A stretch of DNA of 64,000 bases, taken from NCBI GenBank assembly GCA_947483555.1, contig CANKMW010000035.1, positions 1 through 64,000 of the forward strand, read 5' to 3'. The notes beneath the pieces were generated by a model. It did not search any database. It was not told where the DNA came from and saw nothing but the letters and a program-made list of their open reading frames with translations. Of this stretch, positions 40,319 to 49,504 are shown piece by piece. This stretch comes from Myxococcales bacterium. Its GTDB lineage: Bacteria; Myxococcota_A; Polyangia; Haliangiales; Haliangiaceae. Numbering within the stretch: position 1 is the stretch's first letter; each line of letters begins with the position of its first letter. The translations under genes and the position numbers were made by a program.

Positions 40319-40687
40319 TCAGCGCACCGTCAACTGGACGTGGTCCACGGCGGTCGCCGCCAGTCCGTCACGGTCGGTGACCGTCAGGATGATCGTGGCC
40401 GGGACGTCGCCGCGCAGGCGGATCATCGGCGCCGGCGAGGTCGCCCGACTGCCCTCGAAGCGGACCTCGTCGTCGAGAATCTGCCACGAGAACTCGAGCG
40501 AGATCGCACCACCGGGGTCGTCGAGCGGATCGGCCGACGCCGTGCCGTCGAGGGTCACCGCGGTCTGGAAGCCATCATTCTCGACGATGGCGGCCGGCGT
40601 GATCTCGATCCGAGCCAGCGGCGGGCGACCCGGATCGAGCGTGCAACCGACCGCCGACAGGACGGTGAGGACCGTAAGCCGCCACAC
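40319..40687 (-). CDS. Small lipoprotein with PKD/Ig-like domain
   Basis: 122 residues, GTG start. A short signal peptide with lipobox (LSAVGCTLDPG) is followed by a single beta-sandwich domain: LDGTASADPLDD, EFSWQILDDEV and IILTVTDRDGLAATA. This is the pattern of PKD domains. It is divergent from the sigma factor gene over 14 bases and convergent with the previous lipoprotein gene. Confidence 0.72.
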   Translation of the reverse strand: MWRLTVLTVLSAVGCTLDPGRPPLARIEITPAAIVENDGFQTAVTLDGTASADPLDDPGGAISLEFSWQILDDEVRFEGSRATSPAPMIRLRGDVPATIILTVTDRDGLAATAVDHVQLTVR

Positions 40688-40701
40688 GACACCGTGATAC
40701 C

Positions 40702-41526
40702 ATGCCCTCCGTGCTGGCCAAGACTCGACGCGAGCGTTTCAAGCCCGTCATCGGTCAGCACCTGCGGCGGGTCTACAACTTCTGCTTCCGCATGACGCTC
40801 GACCAGGGCCGGGCGGCCAAGGTGGTGGAGGAGGTCTTCCATCGCGCCTACCTCGGCGGCGACGATCTCCCCGAGGAGGCCGAGCGCGCCGAGTTGTGGT
40901 TCCTGCACATCGCCAACCACGTGCTCGAGAAGCGGCTGCCGCGCACGCCCGAGGTCAACTTCGACGTCCTCGACGAGACCCTGCGCAGCGAGGCCACGCG
41001 CACCGACGTGGTCCGGTCGCTGACCGATCCGCAGCGCGACTTCCTGCTCTGGGAGCTGAAGCAAGGCTGCATGACCAGCGTCGTCAACTGCCTGTCGCCC
41101 GGCGAGCGCGGCGCGTTCGTCACCGCGCAGATCATGAAGCTGCCCGACGAGGACGCCGCCAAGGCGCTCGGCGTGACCGTGAGCGCGTACAAGGTGCGGC
41201 TGTCGCGCGCCCGCCAGAAGGTGGGCGACTACCTGGCGCCGCGCTGCGAGCACGTCGATCCGATGAACCCGTGCCGCTGTCCGGCCCGCGTCGGTACCGC
41301 GCTCCGGAAGGGCTTCATCGCGCCCGCGCCGACCGGCGGCAACATCTCGCTCCGCAAGCCGGCCCAGCCCTACGGTCGCTACGGCGCCTCGGCGGACGGC
41401 GACAACGACGCGCCCCAGCGCGACATCGCCACCATCTACGGCAACCTGCCCGAGCCCGAGCCAGCCGCGGGGCTGCTCGAGAAGATGATCGCCAACCTCG
41501 AGGGCGGCGCCTGGGAAAAGAAGTAG
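40702..41526 (+). CDS. ECF-type RNA polymerase sigma factor with Cys-rich tail
   Basis: 274 residues. Region 2 (about 15-75, HLRRVYNFCFRMTLDQG, VVEEVFHRAYLG) and region 4 (about 130-180, LSPGERGAFVTAQIMKLPDE, ALGVTVSAYKVRLSRARQKV) fit the sigma-70/ECF family. A C-terminal extension (about 180-274) begins with three Cys (CEHVDPMNPCRCP), which could bind a metal or respond to redox state. No anti-sigma gene is adjacent. The target promoters are unknown. Confidence 0.82.
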   Translation: MPSVLAKTRRERFKPVIGQHLRRVYNFCFRMTLDQGRAAKVVEEVFHRAYLGGDDLPEEAERAELWFLHIANHVLEKRLPRTPEVNFDVLDETLRSEATRTDVVRSLTDPQRDFLLWELKQGCMTSVVNCLSPGERGAFVTAQIMKLPDEDAAKALGVTVSAYKVRLSRARQKVGDYLAPRCEHVDPMNPCRCPARVGTALRKGFIAPAPTGGNISLRKPAQPYGRYGASADGDNDAPQRDIATIYGNLPEPEPAAGLLEKMIANLEGGAWEKK

Positions 41527-41550
41527 AGCCGGCACGGCCGCGACGCCGGA

Positions 41551-42723
<1,173 letters not shown>

Positions 42724-42725
42724 GG

Positions 42726-43226
42726 TCAGCGCCCCAGGTCGAAGTCGCGCGGGTGCTTCTCCATCAGCGTCTCGAGCGCCGCTTCCTCGAGCAGGTCGAG
42801 CATGCGCTGGCCGCCGTACTTGGCGACCAGCTTGTCGTCGTACTCGTCGGCGATCAGCGCCACGTCGCGCAACGTGGCGAGCAGCTCGTCGGCGTCGAGG
42901 GTGGTGCCGCCCAGGATCGAGTGCACGAACAGCACCGTCTCCTGCTGCGGATCCCACGCGAAGGCGCCGAAGCGAAGGAAGGTGTTGATCTCGAGCAGCT
43001 CGAGCGCCAGCTTGCCGTCGACGTTGATGCCCTTGACCAGCTGCGCGGTGCAGCGGACGCAGGCCTTGTCCTTGCCCCACGGCACCACCGCGACCATCAC
43101 GTAGGCCGAGCCTTGCTTGATGACGTACAGCGAGTCGTCGACCTTCCGGTAGGCCGGGCTCGACGCCAGCGTGCGTTCGATCACGAGCGAGGTTGCCACT
43201 TCGGCGGGGTTCATGAAGCGCGTCAT
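42726..43226 (-). CDS. YbjN/CesT-like sensory or chaperone protein
   Basis: 166 residues. The body has TLASSPAYRKVDDSLYVIKQ, CVRCTAQLVKGINVDG, INTFLRFGAFAWDPQQETVL and VHSILGGTTLDADELLATL. This matches the alpha/beta layout of the YbjN/type III secretion chaperone-like fold. A CxxC pair (CVRC) is present. It precedes the PLP enzyme gene by two bases and is divergent from the beta-barrel gene over 19 bases. Start alternatives are ATG 43226 and ATG 43214; neither has a strong ribosome site, and the message may be leaderless. Confidence 0.7.
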   Translation of the reverse strand: MTRFMNPAEVATSLVIERTLASSPAYRKVDDSLYVIKQGSAYVMVAVVPWGKDKACVRCTAQLVKGINVDGKLALELLEINTFLRFGAFAWDPQQETVLFVHSILGGTTLDADELLATLRDVALIADEYDDKLVAKYGGQRMLDLLEEAALETLMEKHPRDFDLGR

Positions 43227-43245
43227 ATCACGGTATACTCGGGCG
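43227..43245. promoter_or_regulatory. Very short divergent promoter region
   Basis: Only 19 bases separate the leftward YbjN-like start from the rightward beta-barrel start. TATACT reads rightwards and TATACC leftwards at the same place (43234-43239), so one -10-like element could serve either direction. At least one transcript must have a very short leader or a promoter inside the opposing gene. Confidence 0.35.
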
Positions 43246-44589
43246 GTGAGGCGCCGCGCCCCGTTGCTGGTCCTGATGGCGGCCGGGCTGTGGGGCGGAA
43301 CCGCGGCCGCCGAGCGCATCGTCGACATCCGGGTCGACGGCAACAGCAAGACCACCGACGCCACGGTCAAGCTGATCGCCGACGTCGACACCGGCGACGA
43401 GCTGTCGCCGGACGTCGCCGAGCGGGTCCGCGCCGACCTGGTCACCAGCGGCCTGTTCAAGGAGGTCCAGGTCTACTGGGAGCCAGCGCCGGGCGGCACG
43501 CGGCTGGTCATCATCGCGCGCGACAAGCACTCGTGGGTGATCGCGCCGGCGGCCTACAACCAGCCCACCAACAAGGGCGTCGGCGCCGGCTTCGGCGAGA
43601 ACAACCTGTTCGGTGAGAACAAGAAGCTCTTGCTCTACGGCCAGGTCGCGACCGGTGACACCTTCTTCATCGGGGCCTACGTCGATCCGTCGATCGCCGG
43701 CACCCGCCTGCGCTGGCAAGCCGACCTGTTCCTGAAGTACGGCCGGGTCATCGAGTACGCGTCGCCGATCAAGTGGTGGGGCGACGACCCCCGGCCGTTG
43801 CGGATCTCGCGGTTGACGTACATGAACGGCGGGCTGCGCCTGGGCACCGAGCTGTGGAAGGGCGTCACCTTCGATGGCCGCCTGCGCGCCGCCAGCGTCG
43901 GCTACTCGAAGCTCGAGCTCGCCGAAGGCGCGATGCTGACCGACATCGATCCCGCGGCCACCGTGATCCCGCGGCCCGGCACCGAGGGCTGGGATGTCTC
44001 GGGTGAGCTGTTGCTCGGCGTCGACACCCGCGCCAACTGGTACGGCATCTCGTCGGGCTACCGCTTCGTGGCCAGCTTCGAGCACGCGCTGCCCGGGCTC
44101 GGCTCCGACTTCGCGTACTGGTATGGCGGCGTGCAGTTGCAGCGTGCGCTCCGCATCCTCGACCGCCACAACCTGGTGCTCAAGGGTGCCTTCGGGTTCG
44201 GAAAGGATCTGCCGTTCCAGCAGGAGTTCGCGGCCGGCGGCACGTCGCAGCGCGGATGGAAGAACAGCCAGTTCCGCGGCGACCTCCGCGCCACCGCGAA
44301 CCTCGAGTACTCGGTCCCGATCGTCACCATCAAGGGCCTGGCGGTGCGCGGCCTCGGCTTCTGGGACTCGTCGTACGTCACCTTCCGCGACCCCGACGAG
44401 ACCACCGGGGTCCGCGACTACCTGCCGGGCGCCGACGCGCGTGGGCTGACGCCGCTCCGCAACTCGGTCGGACTGGGCACGCGGTTGTACCTTCGCCAGA
44501 TCGTGCTGCCCCTGCTCGGCCTCGATTTCGGGTACGGTGTCGAGCGGGGTGACTACGAGATCTATCTGGCCATCGGCCTCACCGACTAA
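43246..44589 (+). CDS. BamA/TamA-like POTRA and beta-barrel outer-membrane protein
   Basis: 447 residues, GTG start. A Sec signal (PLLVLMAAGLWGGTAAA) is followed by one POTRA-like domain (about 24-95, IVDIRVDGNSKTTDATV, RADLVTSGLFKEVQVYW). A C-terminal surface-antigen barrel (about 110-447) has GAGFGENNLFGENKKL and the lid-region FGFGKDLPFQQEFAAGG. It ends in alternating aromatic/polar strands. BamA has five POTRA domains and TamA three; a single POTRA points to a specialised insertase, a two-partner-like transporter, or a fatty-acid/lipid export barrel. Confidence 0.85.
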   Translation: MRRRAPLLVLMAAGLWGGTAAAERIVDIRVDGNSKTTDATVKLIADVDTGDELSPDVAERVRADLVTSGLFKEVQVYWEPAPGGTRLVIIARDKHSWVIAPAAYNQPTNKGVGAGFGENNLFGENKKLLLYGQVATGDTFFIGAYVDPSIAGTRLRWQADLFLKYGRVIEYASPIKWWGDDPRPLRISRLTYMNGGLRLGTELWKGVTFDGRLRAASVGYSKLELAEGAMLTDIDPAATVIPRPGTEGWDVSGELLLGVDTRANWYGISSGYRFVASFEHALPGLGSDFAYWYGGVQLQRALRILDRHNLVLKGAFGFGKDLPFQQEFAAGGTSQRGWKNSQFRGDLRATANLEYSVPIVTIKGLAVRGLGFWDSSYVTFRDPDETTGVRDYLPGADARGLTPLRNSVGLGTRLYLRQIVLPLLGLDFGYGVERGDYEIYLAIGLTD

Positions 44590-46261
44590 CGCGCCGGCGC
44601 TCGCAGTGCTGGCGTTCCTGGGTGCGTGTGGCGGACCTCCGTCGCGGCAGCCGTCCGAGACCGCAACCCTGGTCTTCACCGGTGGCGACATCGTCACCAA
44701 CGATCCGGCGATGCCCCGCGTCCAGGCGCTCGCGCTGCGCGGTAATCGCGTGCTCGCGGTTGGCGACGACGCCGCCATGCGCGCGCTGGTCGGGCCCGAG
44801 ACCCGGGTCGTCGAGCTGGCTGGCAAGTCGGTGACGCCCGGCCTGGTCGACGGCCATTGCCACCTCTACGGGCTGGGCGCGGCGATGGAGAGCGTCTCGC
44901 TCAAGGCCATGGCGTCGGAGCAGGCCGCGGCCGCGACGGTGGCGGCGGCCGCCGCCGGCCGGCCGGTCGGGGAGTGGATCGTCGGTCGCGGCTGGGATCA
45001 GAACCCGTGGGGCGGCGCGTTTCCGACCCGGGGGACGCTCGACGCCGTGCTCGGCGATCGCCCGGCGGCGTTGAGCCGCGTCGATGGCCACGCGCTGTGG
45101 GTCAACACCGCCGCGCTGAAGCTGGCCGGGGTCACCCGGGCGACGCCGGATCCGGCCGGCGGCAAGATCCTGCGCGACGCGGCCGGGGAACCGACCGGCG
45201 TGCTGGTCGATCTGGCCATGGACCTGGTCGGCAAGCACGTGCCGGCGGCCAGTCGCGAGGCGCGCGAGCGCCGCATCCGGGCCGCGGCGCAGGCCGCGAT
45301 CGCGGTCGGACTCACCGGCGTGCACGAGATGGGCATCGAGGACGAGACGGTCGCGGTGTACCGCGCGCTGGTGAGCGCCGGCGAGCTGCCGTTGCGCGTC
45401 AACGCGTACCTCGAGGGCTCGGCGGCGATGGCGGCCGGACTGGGCGCGCGCGAGGTCGAACCCGACGACGGCGACGCCTACTTCGCGCTGGTCGGCATGA
45501 AGCTGTTCGCCGATGGCGCGCTCGGCTCGCGGGGCGCGGCGCTGGCCGCCGACTACACCGACGACGCCGGCAACCGCGGCCTGTGGATCACCGAGCCGGC
45601 GGTGCTGCGCGAGGCTGTGATCGCGGCGAGCGCGGCCGGCTGGCAGGTCGCGACCCACGCCATCGGTGACGCCGCGGTCCACGCCACGCTCGATGCCTAC
45701 GAGGCGGCCGAGCGCAAGCAGCCCGGCGTCGATCTGCGGCTGCGGGTCGAGCACGCCCAGGTCATGACGCCCGACGACATCGAGCGCCTGGCCCGGCTCG
45801 GCGTGATCGCGTCGATGCAGCCGACCCACGCCACCAGCGACATGCCGTGGGCCGAGGCCCGGCTCGGCCCCGAGCGCATCAAGGGCGCCTACGCCTGGCG
45901 CAGCGTGCTCGCTGCCGGTGGGCTGATCGTCGCCGGCAGCGACTTTCCCGTCGAGGAGACCTCGCCGCTGTTCGGGCTCTACGCAGCGGTGATGCGGCGC
46001 GATCCGCACGGCAGCCCGGCCGAGGGTTGGTATCCTGCGCAACGGATGACGCTCGACGAAGCGATCTTCGCCTTCACCGCGGCGCCCGCCGTGGCCGGGT
46101 TCGTCGAGGAGCACCGCGGGCGGCTGGTACCCGGCTTCATCGCCGACGTGACCGTCTACGATCGTCCGCTGGTCGCCGGGCGCGAGCTGCTCGACACCCG
46201 CGTCCTCATGACCGTGGTCGGCGGCGAGGTCGTCTACGAGCCAGGCGCGCCGAAGGACTAG
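44549..46261 (+). CDS. Lipoprotein amidohydrolase (YtcJ-like)
   Basis: About 570 residues of the amidohydrolase-3 family: ADAVLTG-type opening (LVFTGGDIVTNDPAM), SVTPGLVDGHCHLYGLG (HxH ligands), WIVGRGWDQNPWGG, MKLFADGALGSRGA, ATHAIGDAAVHATLDA, VEHAQVM and VAGSDFPVEE. The N-terminus (ALAVLAFLGACGG) looks like a lipoprotein signal, which is unusual for this family and predicts an envelope location. The start is uncertain: GTG 44549 (or 44537) overlaps the end of the barrel gene by about 40 bases in another frame; a start after the barrel stop would truncate the signal. Confidence 0.83.
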   Translation: MTTRSIWPSASPTNAPALAVLAFLGACGGPPSRQPSETATLVFTGGDIVTNDPAMPRVQALALRGNRVLAVGDDAAMRALVGPETRVVELAGKSVTPGLVDGHCHLYGLGAAMESVSLKAMASEQAAAATVAAAAAGRPVGEWIVGRGWDQNPWGGAFPTRGTLDAVLGDRPAALSRVDGHALWVNTAALKLAGVTRATPDPAGGKILRDAAGEPTGVLVDLAMDLVGKHVPAASREARERRIRAAAQAAIAVGLTGVHEMGIEDETVAVYRALVSAGELPLRVNAYLEGSAAMAAGLGAREVEPDDGDAYFALVGMKLFADGALGSRGAALAADYTDDAGNRGLWITEPAVLREAVIAASAAGWQVATHAIGDAAVHATLDAYEAAERKQPGVDLRLRVEHAQVMTPDDIERLARLGVIASMQPTHATSDMPWAEARLGPERIKGAYAWRSVLAAGGLIVAGSDFPVEETSPLFGLYAAVMRRDPHGSPAEGWYPAQRMTLDEAIFAFTAAPAVAGFVEEHRGRLVPGFIADVTVYDRPLVAGRELLDTRVLMTVVGGEVVYEPGAPKD

Positions 46262-46263
46262 CC

Positions 46264-48135
46264 GTGCGTTTCTGTCCGTTCTGTACCGCCGAGAACGTCG
46301 CCGACGCGCCGACCTGCGTGCAATGCGGGCGCCGGCTCCCGCCGCCGCCGACCCGCAAGCGTGCCCCCGGCGCGCCCCCGACCGGGTTGTTCCCGGGTGG
46401 GGCGGCGCCGGCCGCGGTCGCGGCGGTGTCGTCGGCCGCCGTCACCGTGCCGACCGGCGATGACGAACGTCGGGCGCTGCGGACCAGCTTGCTGCCGCCG
46501 CCGACCGCGGTCCGTCGCAAGGCCGCCACCGCCGAGGTCCGCCCGGCCGGCGGCGAGGTGCGCCGCAAGGGCGATGTCGGCGATGAGACGCGCGCCAGCG
46601 CCGACGACACCCGCACGACGGTGGCGACGCCGCCGGCGCCGCCGCCGCCGAGCGAGGCGACGCGCGAGATCGACGCGTCGTGGTTGATCGAGAACAGCCC
46701 GACCGACAATCTCGATGACTCCGGCACCCGCCCGGTGGCGACCAGCGGACAGATCGGTGACGACACCAACGCCAAGACGCTGGTGGCGGTCGATCCGACC
46801 CGCACGGTGGTCGCGCCGCCACCGGTGGCGTCGATCCGTCTGCCGGCGCTCGATCCGACGACGCAGCGGCGGAAGTCGACGACCTTGCCGCCGCCGGTGC
46901 CGTCACCCGCCGTGGTCGTGGCCTCGGCACCCGCCCGCCAGCCGGCGTCGCCGCTCACGCCGCTGCCGCCCAAGCTGCCGCCGCCGCCGCCGCCGACCCC
47001 CTCGGCGGTCCGGATCCCGGGCCGCGACGCCACCCGACTCGACCCGCCACCGACGCGCATCATCCGGGACGAGGCGCTGGCCGATCGCCCGTTCACACCG
47101 CCAGCGGTGATCCCGGTTCCCGGCGTGCCCGACCCGGGCTTCGTCAATCTGGCCCGCTACGCGATCACCTTCGGGCGGGCGCGCTGGCAACGGCGCCGGG
47201 CGGTCAAGCTGCTGCACGTCGAGATCAAGAGCGACACCGACGCCCTCGATGGCGTGCTGCTGCAGCTCGGCCGCGACGCCCGCGCCGTCGGCGTCGACAA
47301 CCGCGTGCTCGCCGCCGAGAACCAGGCCATCACCGACGCAGGTACCCGTCGCGACCAGGCCACCCAGCTCGGCGTCGAGATCGGCAACCGCAAGCTCGAG
47401 GAGACCGCCAAGTATCAAGAGATCGAGCGCGAGCGCACCATCAAGGTCACCGAGGGTGAGAAGGTGCTCGAGGAGGCCCAGCGCGAGCTGTCGACGCTCG
47501 AGGCGCAGCGCCGCGGGGTGCGCGACAAGCGCAAGGAGCTGGAGCGGCGGCAGAATGCGTACGTCAAGGCCGCCGAGCAACGCGACACCGAAGCTGGCAA
47601 CTCGCCGATGGGCGACACCCGCGGCGAGTTGCGCCGCCTCGCCGATGGCCACCGCCGCGAGGCAGCGTCGCTCGACCCCGAGCGTCAGGACCTGGAGCGC
47701 CGGATGGCGTCGCTCGAGCGCCCGATCGGCTACGCGCAGTCGAAGGTCGAGCAGGCCAAGGCCGAGCTCGACCAGCTGCGGCGGTCGCTGGCCGACGCCC
47801 GCGAAGGACATCGCCATCGCCAGGCCGAGCTCGACGCCGAGGCCAACCGCAAGAGCCGCGAGCGCGACCTCATCGACGGCGAGATCAACCGCCGCCTCGT
47901 CAACCTGGGCACGCTGATCAACCTGCACCGCGTCGAGCGGCCGGAGTTCGAGGAGCTGTATCGGCGCATCGATCGGCTGCGCAACGCCATCAACGCCCGA
48001 ACCACCGAGATCGACCGGCTGACGGCCGAGCGCGACGCCTACGACCGCGGCTCACTCCTGCGCGGCTACGCCGTTCTGGCCGGGGTTGGCGTCCTGGTGA
48101 TCACGTTCGTGGTGATCATCCTGGCGCTCGTGTAG
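46264..48135 (+). CDS. Zinc ribbon - coiled coil - tail-anchor protein
   Basis: 623 residues, GTG start two bases after the amidohydrolase stop. A four-Cys zinc ribbon opens the protein (RFCPFCTAENV, CVQCGRRLP). A disordered Pro/Ala/Thr-rich region (about 30-290) and a coiled coil (about 300-590) rich in Glu/Lys/Arg follow (EETAKYQEIERERTIKVTE, LEEAQRELSTLEAQRRGVRD). A final hydrophobic helix (YAVLAGVGVLVITFVVIILA) ends three residues from the C-terminus, so it is a tail anchor. I know no named function; the layout suggests a long scaffold held at the membrane. Confidence 0.78.
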   Translation: MRFCPFCTAENVADAPTCVQCGRRLPPPPTRKRAPGAPPTGLFPGGAAPAAVAAVSSAAVTVPTGDDERRALRTSLLPPPTAVRRKAATAEVRPAGGEVRRKGDVGDETRASADDTRTTVATPPAPPPPSEATREIDASWLIENSPTDNLDDSGTRPVATSGQIGDDTNAKTLVAVDPTRTVVAPPPVASIRLPALDPTTQRRKSTTLPPPVPSPAVVVASAPARQPASPLTPLPPKLPPPPPPTPSAVRIPGRDATRLDPPPTRIIRDEALADRPFTPPAVIPVPGVPDPGFVNLARYAITFGRARWQRRRAVKLLHVEIKSDTDALDGVLLQLGRDARAVGVDNRVLAAENQAITDAGTRRDQATQLGVEIGNRKLEETAKYQEIERERTIKVTEGEKVLEEAQRELSTLEAQRRGVRDKRKELERRQNAYVKAAEQRDTEAGNSPMGDTRGELRRLADGHRREAASLDPERQDLERRMASLERPIGYAQSKVEQAKAELDQLRRSLADAREGHRHRQAELDAEANRKSRERDLIDGEINRRLVNLGTLINLHRVERPEFEELYRRIDRLRNAINARTTEIDRLTAERDAYDRGSLLRGYAVLAGVGVLVITFVVIILALV

Positions 48136-48194
48136 GCCTGAAATCACATGGGATCGCGAGACCTTCGGTCGGTGGCGCTGTGTTACCGTAAGAC

Positions 48195-49316
48195 GTGCCT
48201 CTGGTCCTGGTCTCGAACAACAGCGAGCTCCTGAGGCACCTCGCGGCCACCACCTTCCGCAAGCTCGACCTCGAGCTCAAGGTGGCCGCCAGCGGTGACG
48301 ACGCCTGGGCGCTGTTCGAGGCCCACCGGCCACCGCTGGCCCTGCTCGACGCCGAGATGGCGGGCATCACCGGCTACGAGCTGGCCGAGAAGATCAAGGC
48401 GTCGGCACCGGCGACCCGCGTCGTCCTGGTCATCGGCAAGCGCCTCATCGGCGAGCAGATGCGGCGCGTCGGGTCGTGCGGCTGCGACGAGGTGCTGGTG
48501 GCGCCGATGAGCGCCGACGAGCTCTACGACGTGGTCGCGATCCAGCTCGGCGAGCCGCGCCGCGGGGCCGAGCGCTACCGCATCGAGGTCACCGTCGATG
48601 GTCGTCCGCTGGACGCCGTCATCACCAATCTCTCGGTGGATGGCGTCCGGCTGGTCAGCAAGACCGCCATCGCCGAAGGCTCGCCGCTCGCGGTTCGCAT
48701 CACGCCCGAGGACGGCTCGGGAGCCGTCGACATCCCGGCCAAGGCGGTGTGGGCGCAGGCCGCGACGTCGTCGAGCGGCGGGGCCAAGACGGTGGTCGGC
48801 GCCGAGTACGTCAACCTCGACGATCGGGCGCGCGAGGTCCTGGCGCGCCTGACGCAGTGGGAGATCGTCGACGAGACCCAGCGCATCCGCATCGTGCTCA
48901 AGGGCGACTTCACCGAGGCCACGCGCTTCGACGAGCTCGAGGCCTCGATGGTCGGGCGCGTCGACTTCGACATGGCGCAGGTCCGCTACATGAACTCGCT
49001 CGGCGTGCGGGCGTGGTGCGAGTTCCTGCGCGCCGCGCCGCTGCAGGGCTACGAGTTTCACGCCTGCTCGGTGCCGTTCGTGCTGCAGGCGTCGATGGTC
49101 GAGGACGTGGTCGGGCGCGGCACCGTGACGTCGTTCTTCGCGCCGTACCACTGCGGCAACTGTGATCATCAGGAGGAGCGCCTGTTGCAGTCGGCGGCGC
49201 TGCTGGCGTCGAGCCTCGAGCCGCCGCTGTTCCAGTGCCCCAAGTGCGACGGCCAGCTGCTGTTAGACGACCTGCCCGAGCGCTACTTCGCGTTCCTGCA
49301 GCGCAGCGACGACTGA
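48195..49316 (+). CDS. Atypical receiver - PilZ - STAS-like - zinc ribbon protein
   Basis: 373 residues, GTG start. The receiver (about 1-120) keeps the Asp (LLDAEMAGITGYEL). It has lost the acidic pair (VSNNSELL instead of DD) and the KP motif (VLVAPMS), so phosphorylation is doubtful. A PilZ domain (about 120-215) has RGAER and NLSVDG. A STAS-like domain (about 220-320) has RIRIVLKGDFTEATRFDELE and VDFDMAQVRYMNSLGVRAWC. The C-terminus carries CGNCDHQEER and CPKCDGQ, a four-Cys zinc ribbon. It probably integrates c-di-GMP with protein interactions. Confidence 0.78.
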   Translation: MPLVLVSNNSELLRHLAATTFRKLDLELKVAASGDDAWALFEAHRPPLALLDAEMAGITGYELAEKIKASAPATRVVLVIGKRLIGEQMRRVGSCGCDEVLVAPMSADELYDVVAIQLGEPRRGAERYRIEVTVDGRPLDAVITNLSVDGVRLVSKTAIAEGSPLAVRITPEDGSGAVDIPAKAVWAQAATSSSGGAKTVVGAEYVNLDDRAREVLARLTQWEIVDETQRIRIVLKGDFTEATRFDELEASMVGRVDFDMAQVRYMNSLGVRAWCEFLRAAPLQGYEFHACSVPFVLQASMVEDVVGRGTVTSFFAPYHCGNCDHQEERLLQSAALLASSLEPPLFQCPKCDGQLLLDDLPERYFAFLQRSDD

Positions 49317-49358
49317 GCCGGCGGCGACCGCGCCGGCGGACGCGTGACGGTGGCGGGG

Positions 49359-49375
49359 CTGCCACGTGGCGGCAG
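49359..49375. terminator. Small dyad after the receiver-PilZ gene
   Basis: CTGCC and GGCAG pair around a 7-base loop containing the 10-base palindrome GCCACGTGGC (49361-49370); an alternative stem uses GTGGC at 49350-49354. The position, 43 bases after a stop codon and before the next promoter, suits a weak terminator or an operator. Confidence 0.3.
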
Positions 49376-49464
49376 ATGACGGTGTGACACGTGATCCCGC
49401 GGCGTTGGCCCATCGCGGGTGAGACACGTCGCGGGCAACGGCGTGCTTGCGCGTCGCGGTCCCA

Positions 49465-49480
49465 TGGCATGAAGGCTGCT
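49465..49480 (+). promoter_or_regulatory. Possible sigma-54 promoter of the eCIS-core gene
   Basis: TGGCATGAAGGCTGCT has the invariant GG (49466-49467) and GC (49478-49479) of -24/-12 promoters with exactly 10 bases between, and 13 of 16 positions compatible with the consensus TGGCAC-N5-TTGCT. Transcription would start near 49491, 14 bases before the ATG, with the GGAGG ribosome site in between. A sigma-54 activator is encoded at 35866-37428, though not adjacent. Confidence 0.45.
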
Positions 49481-49504
49481 CTTCGCATGTTGCGGAGGTC
49501 AGCG

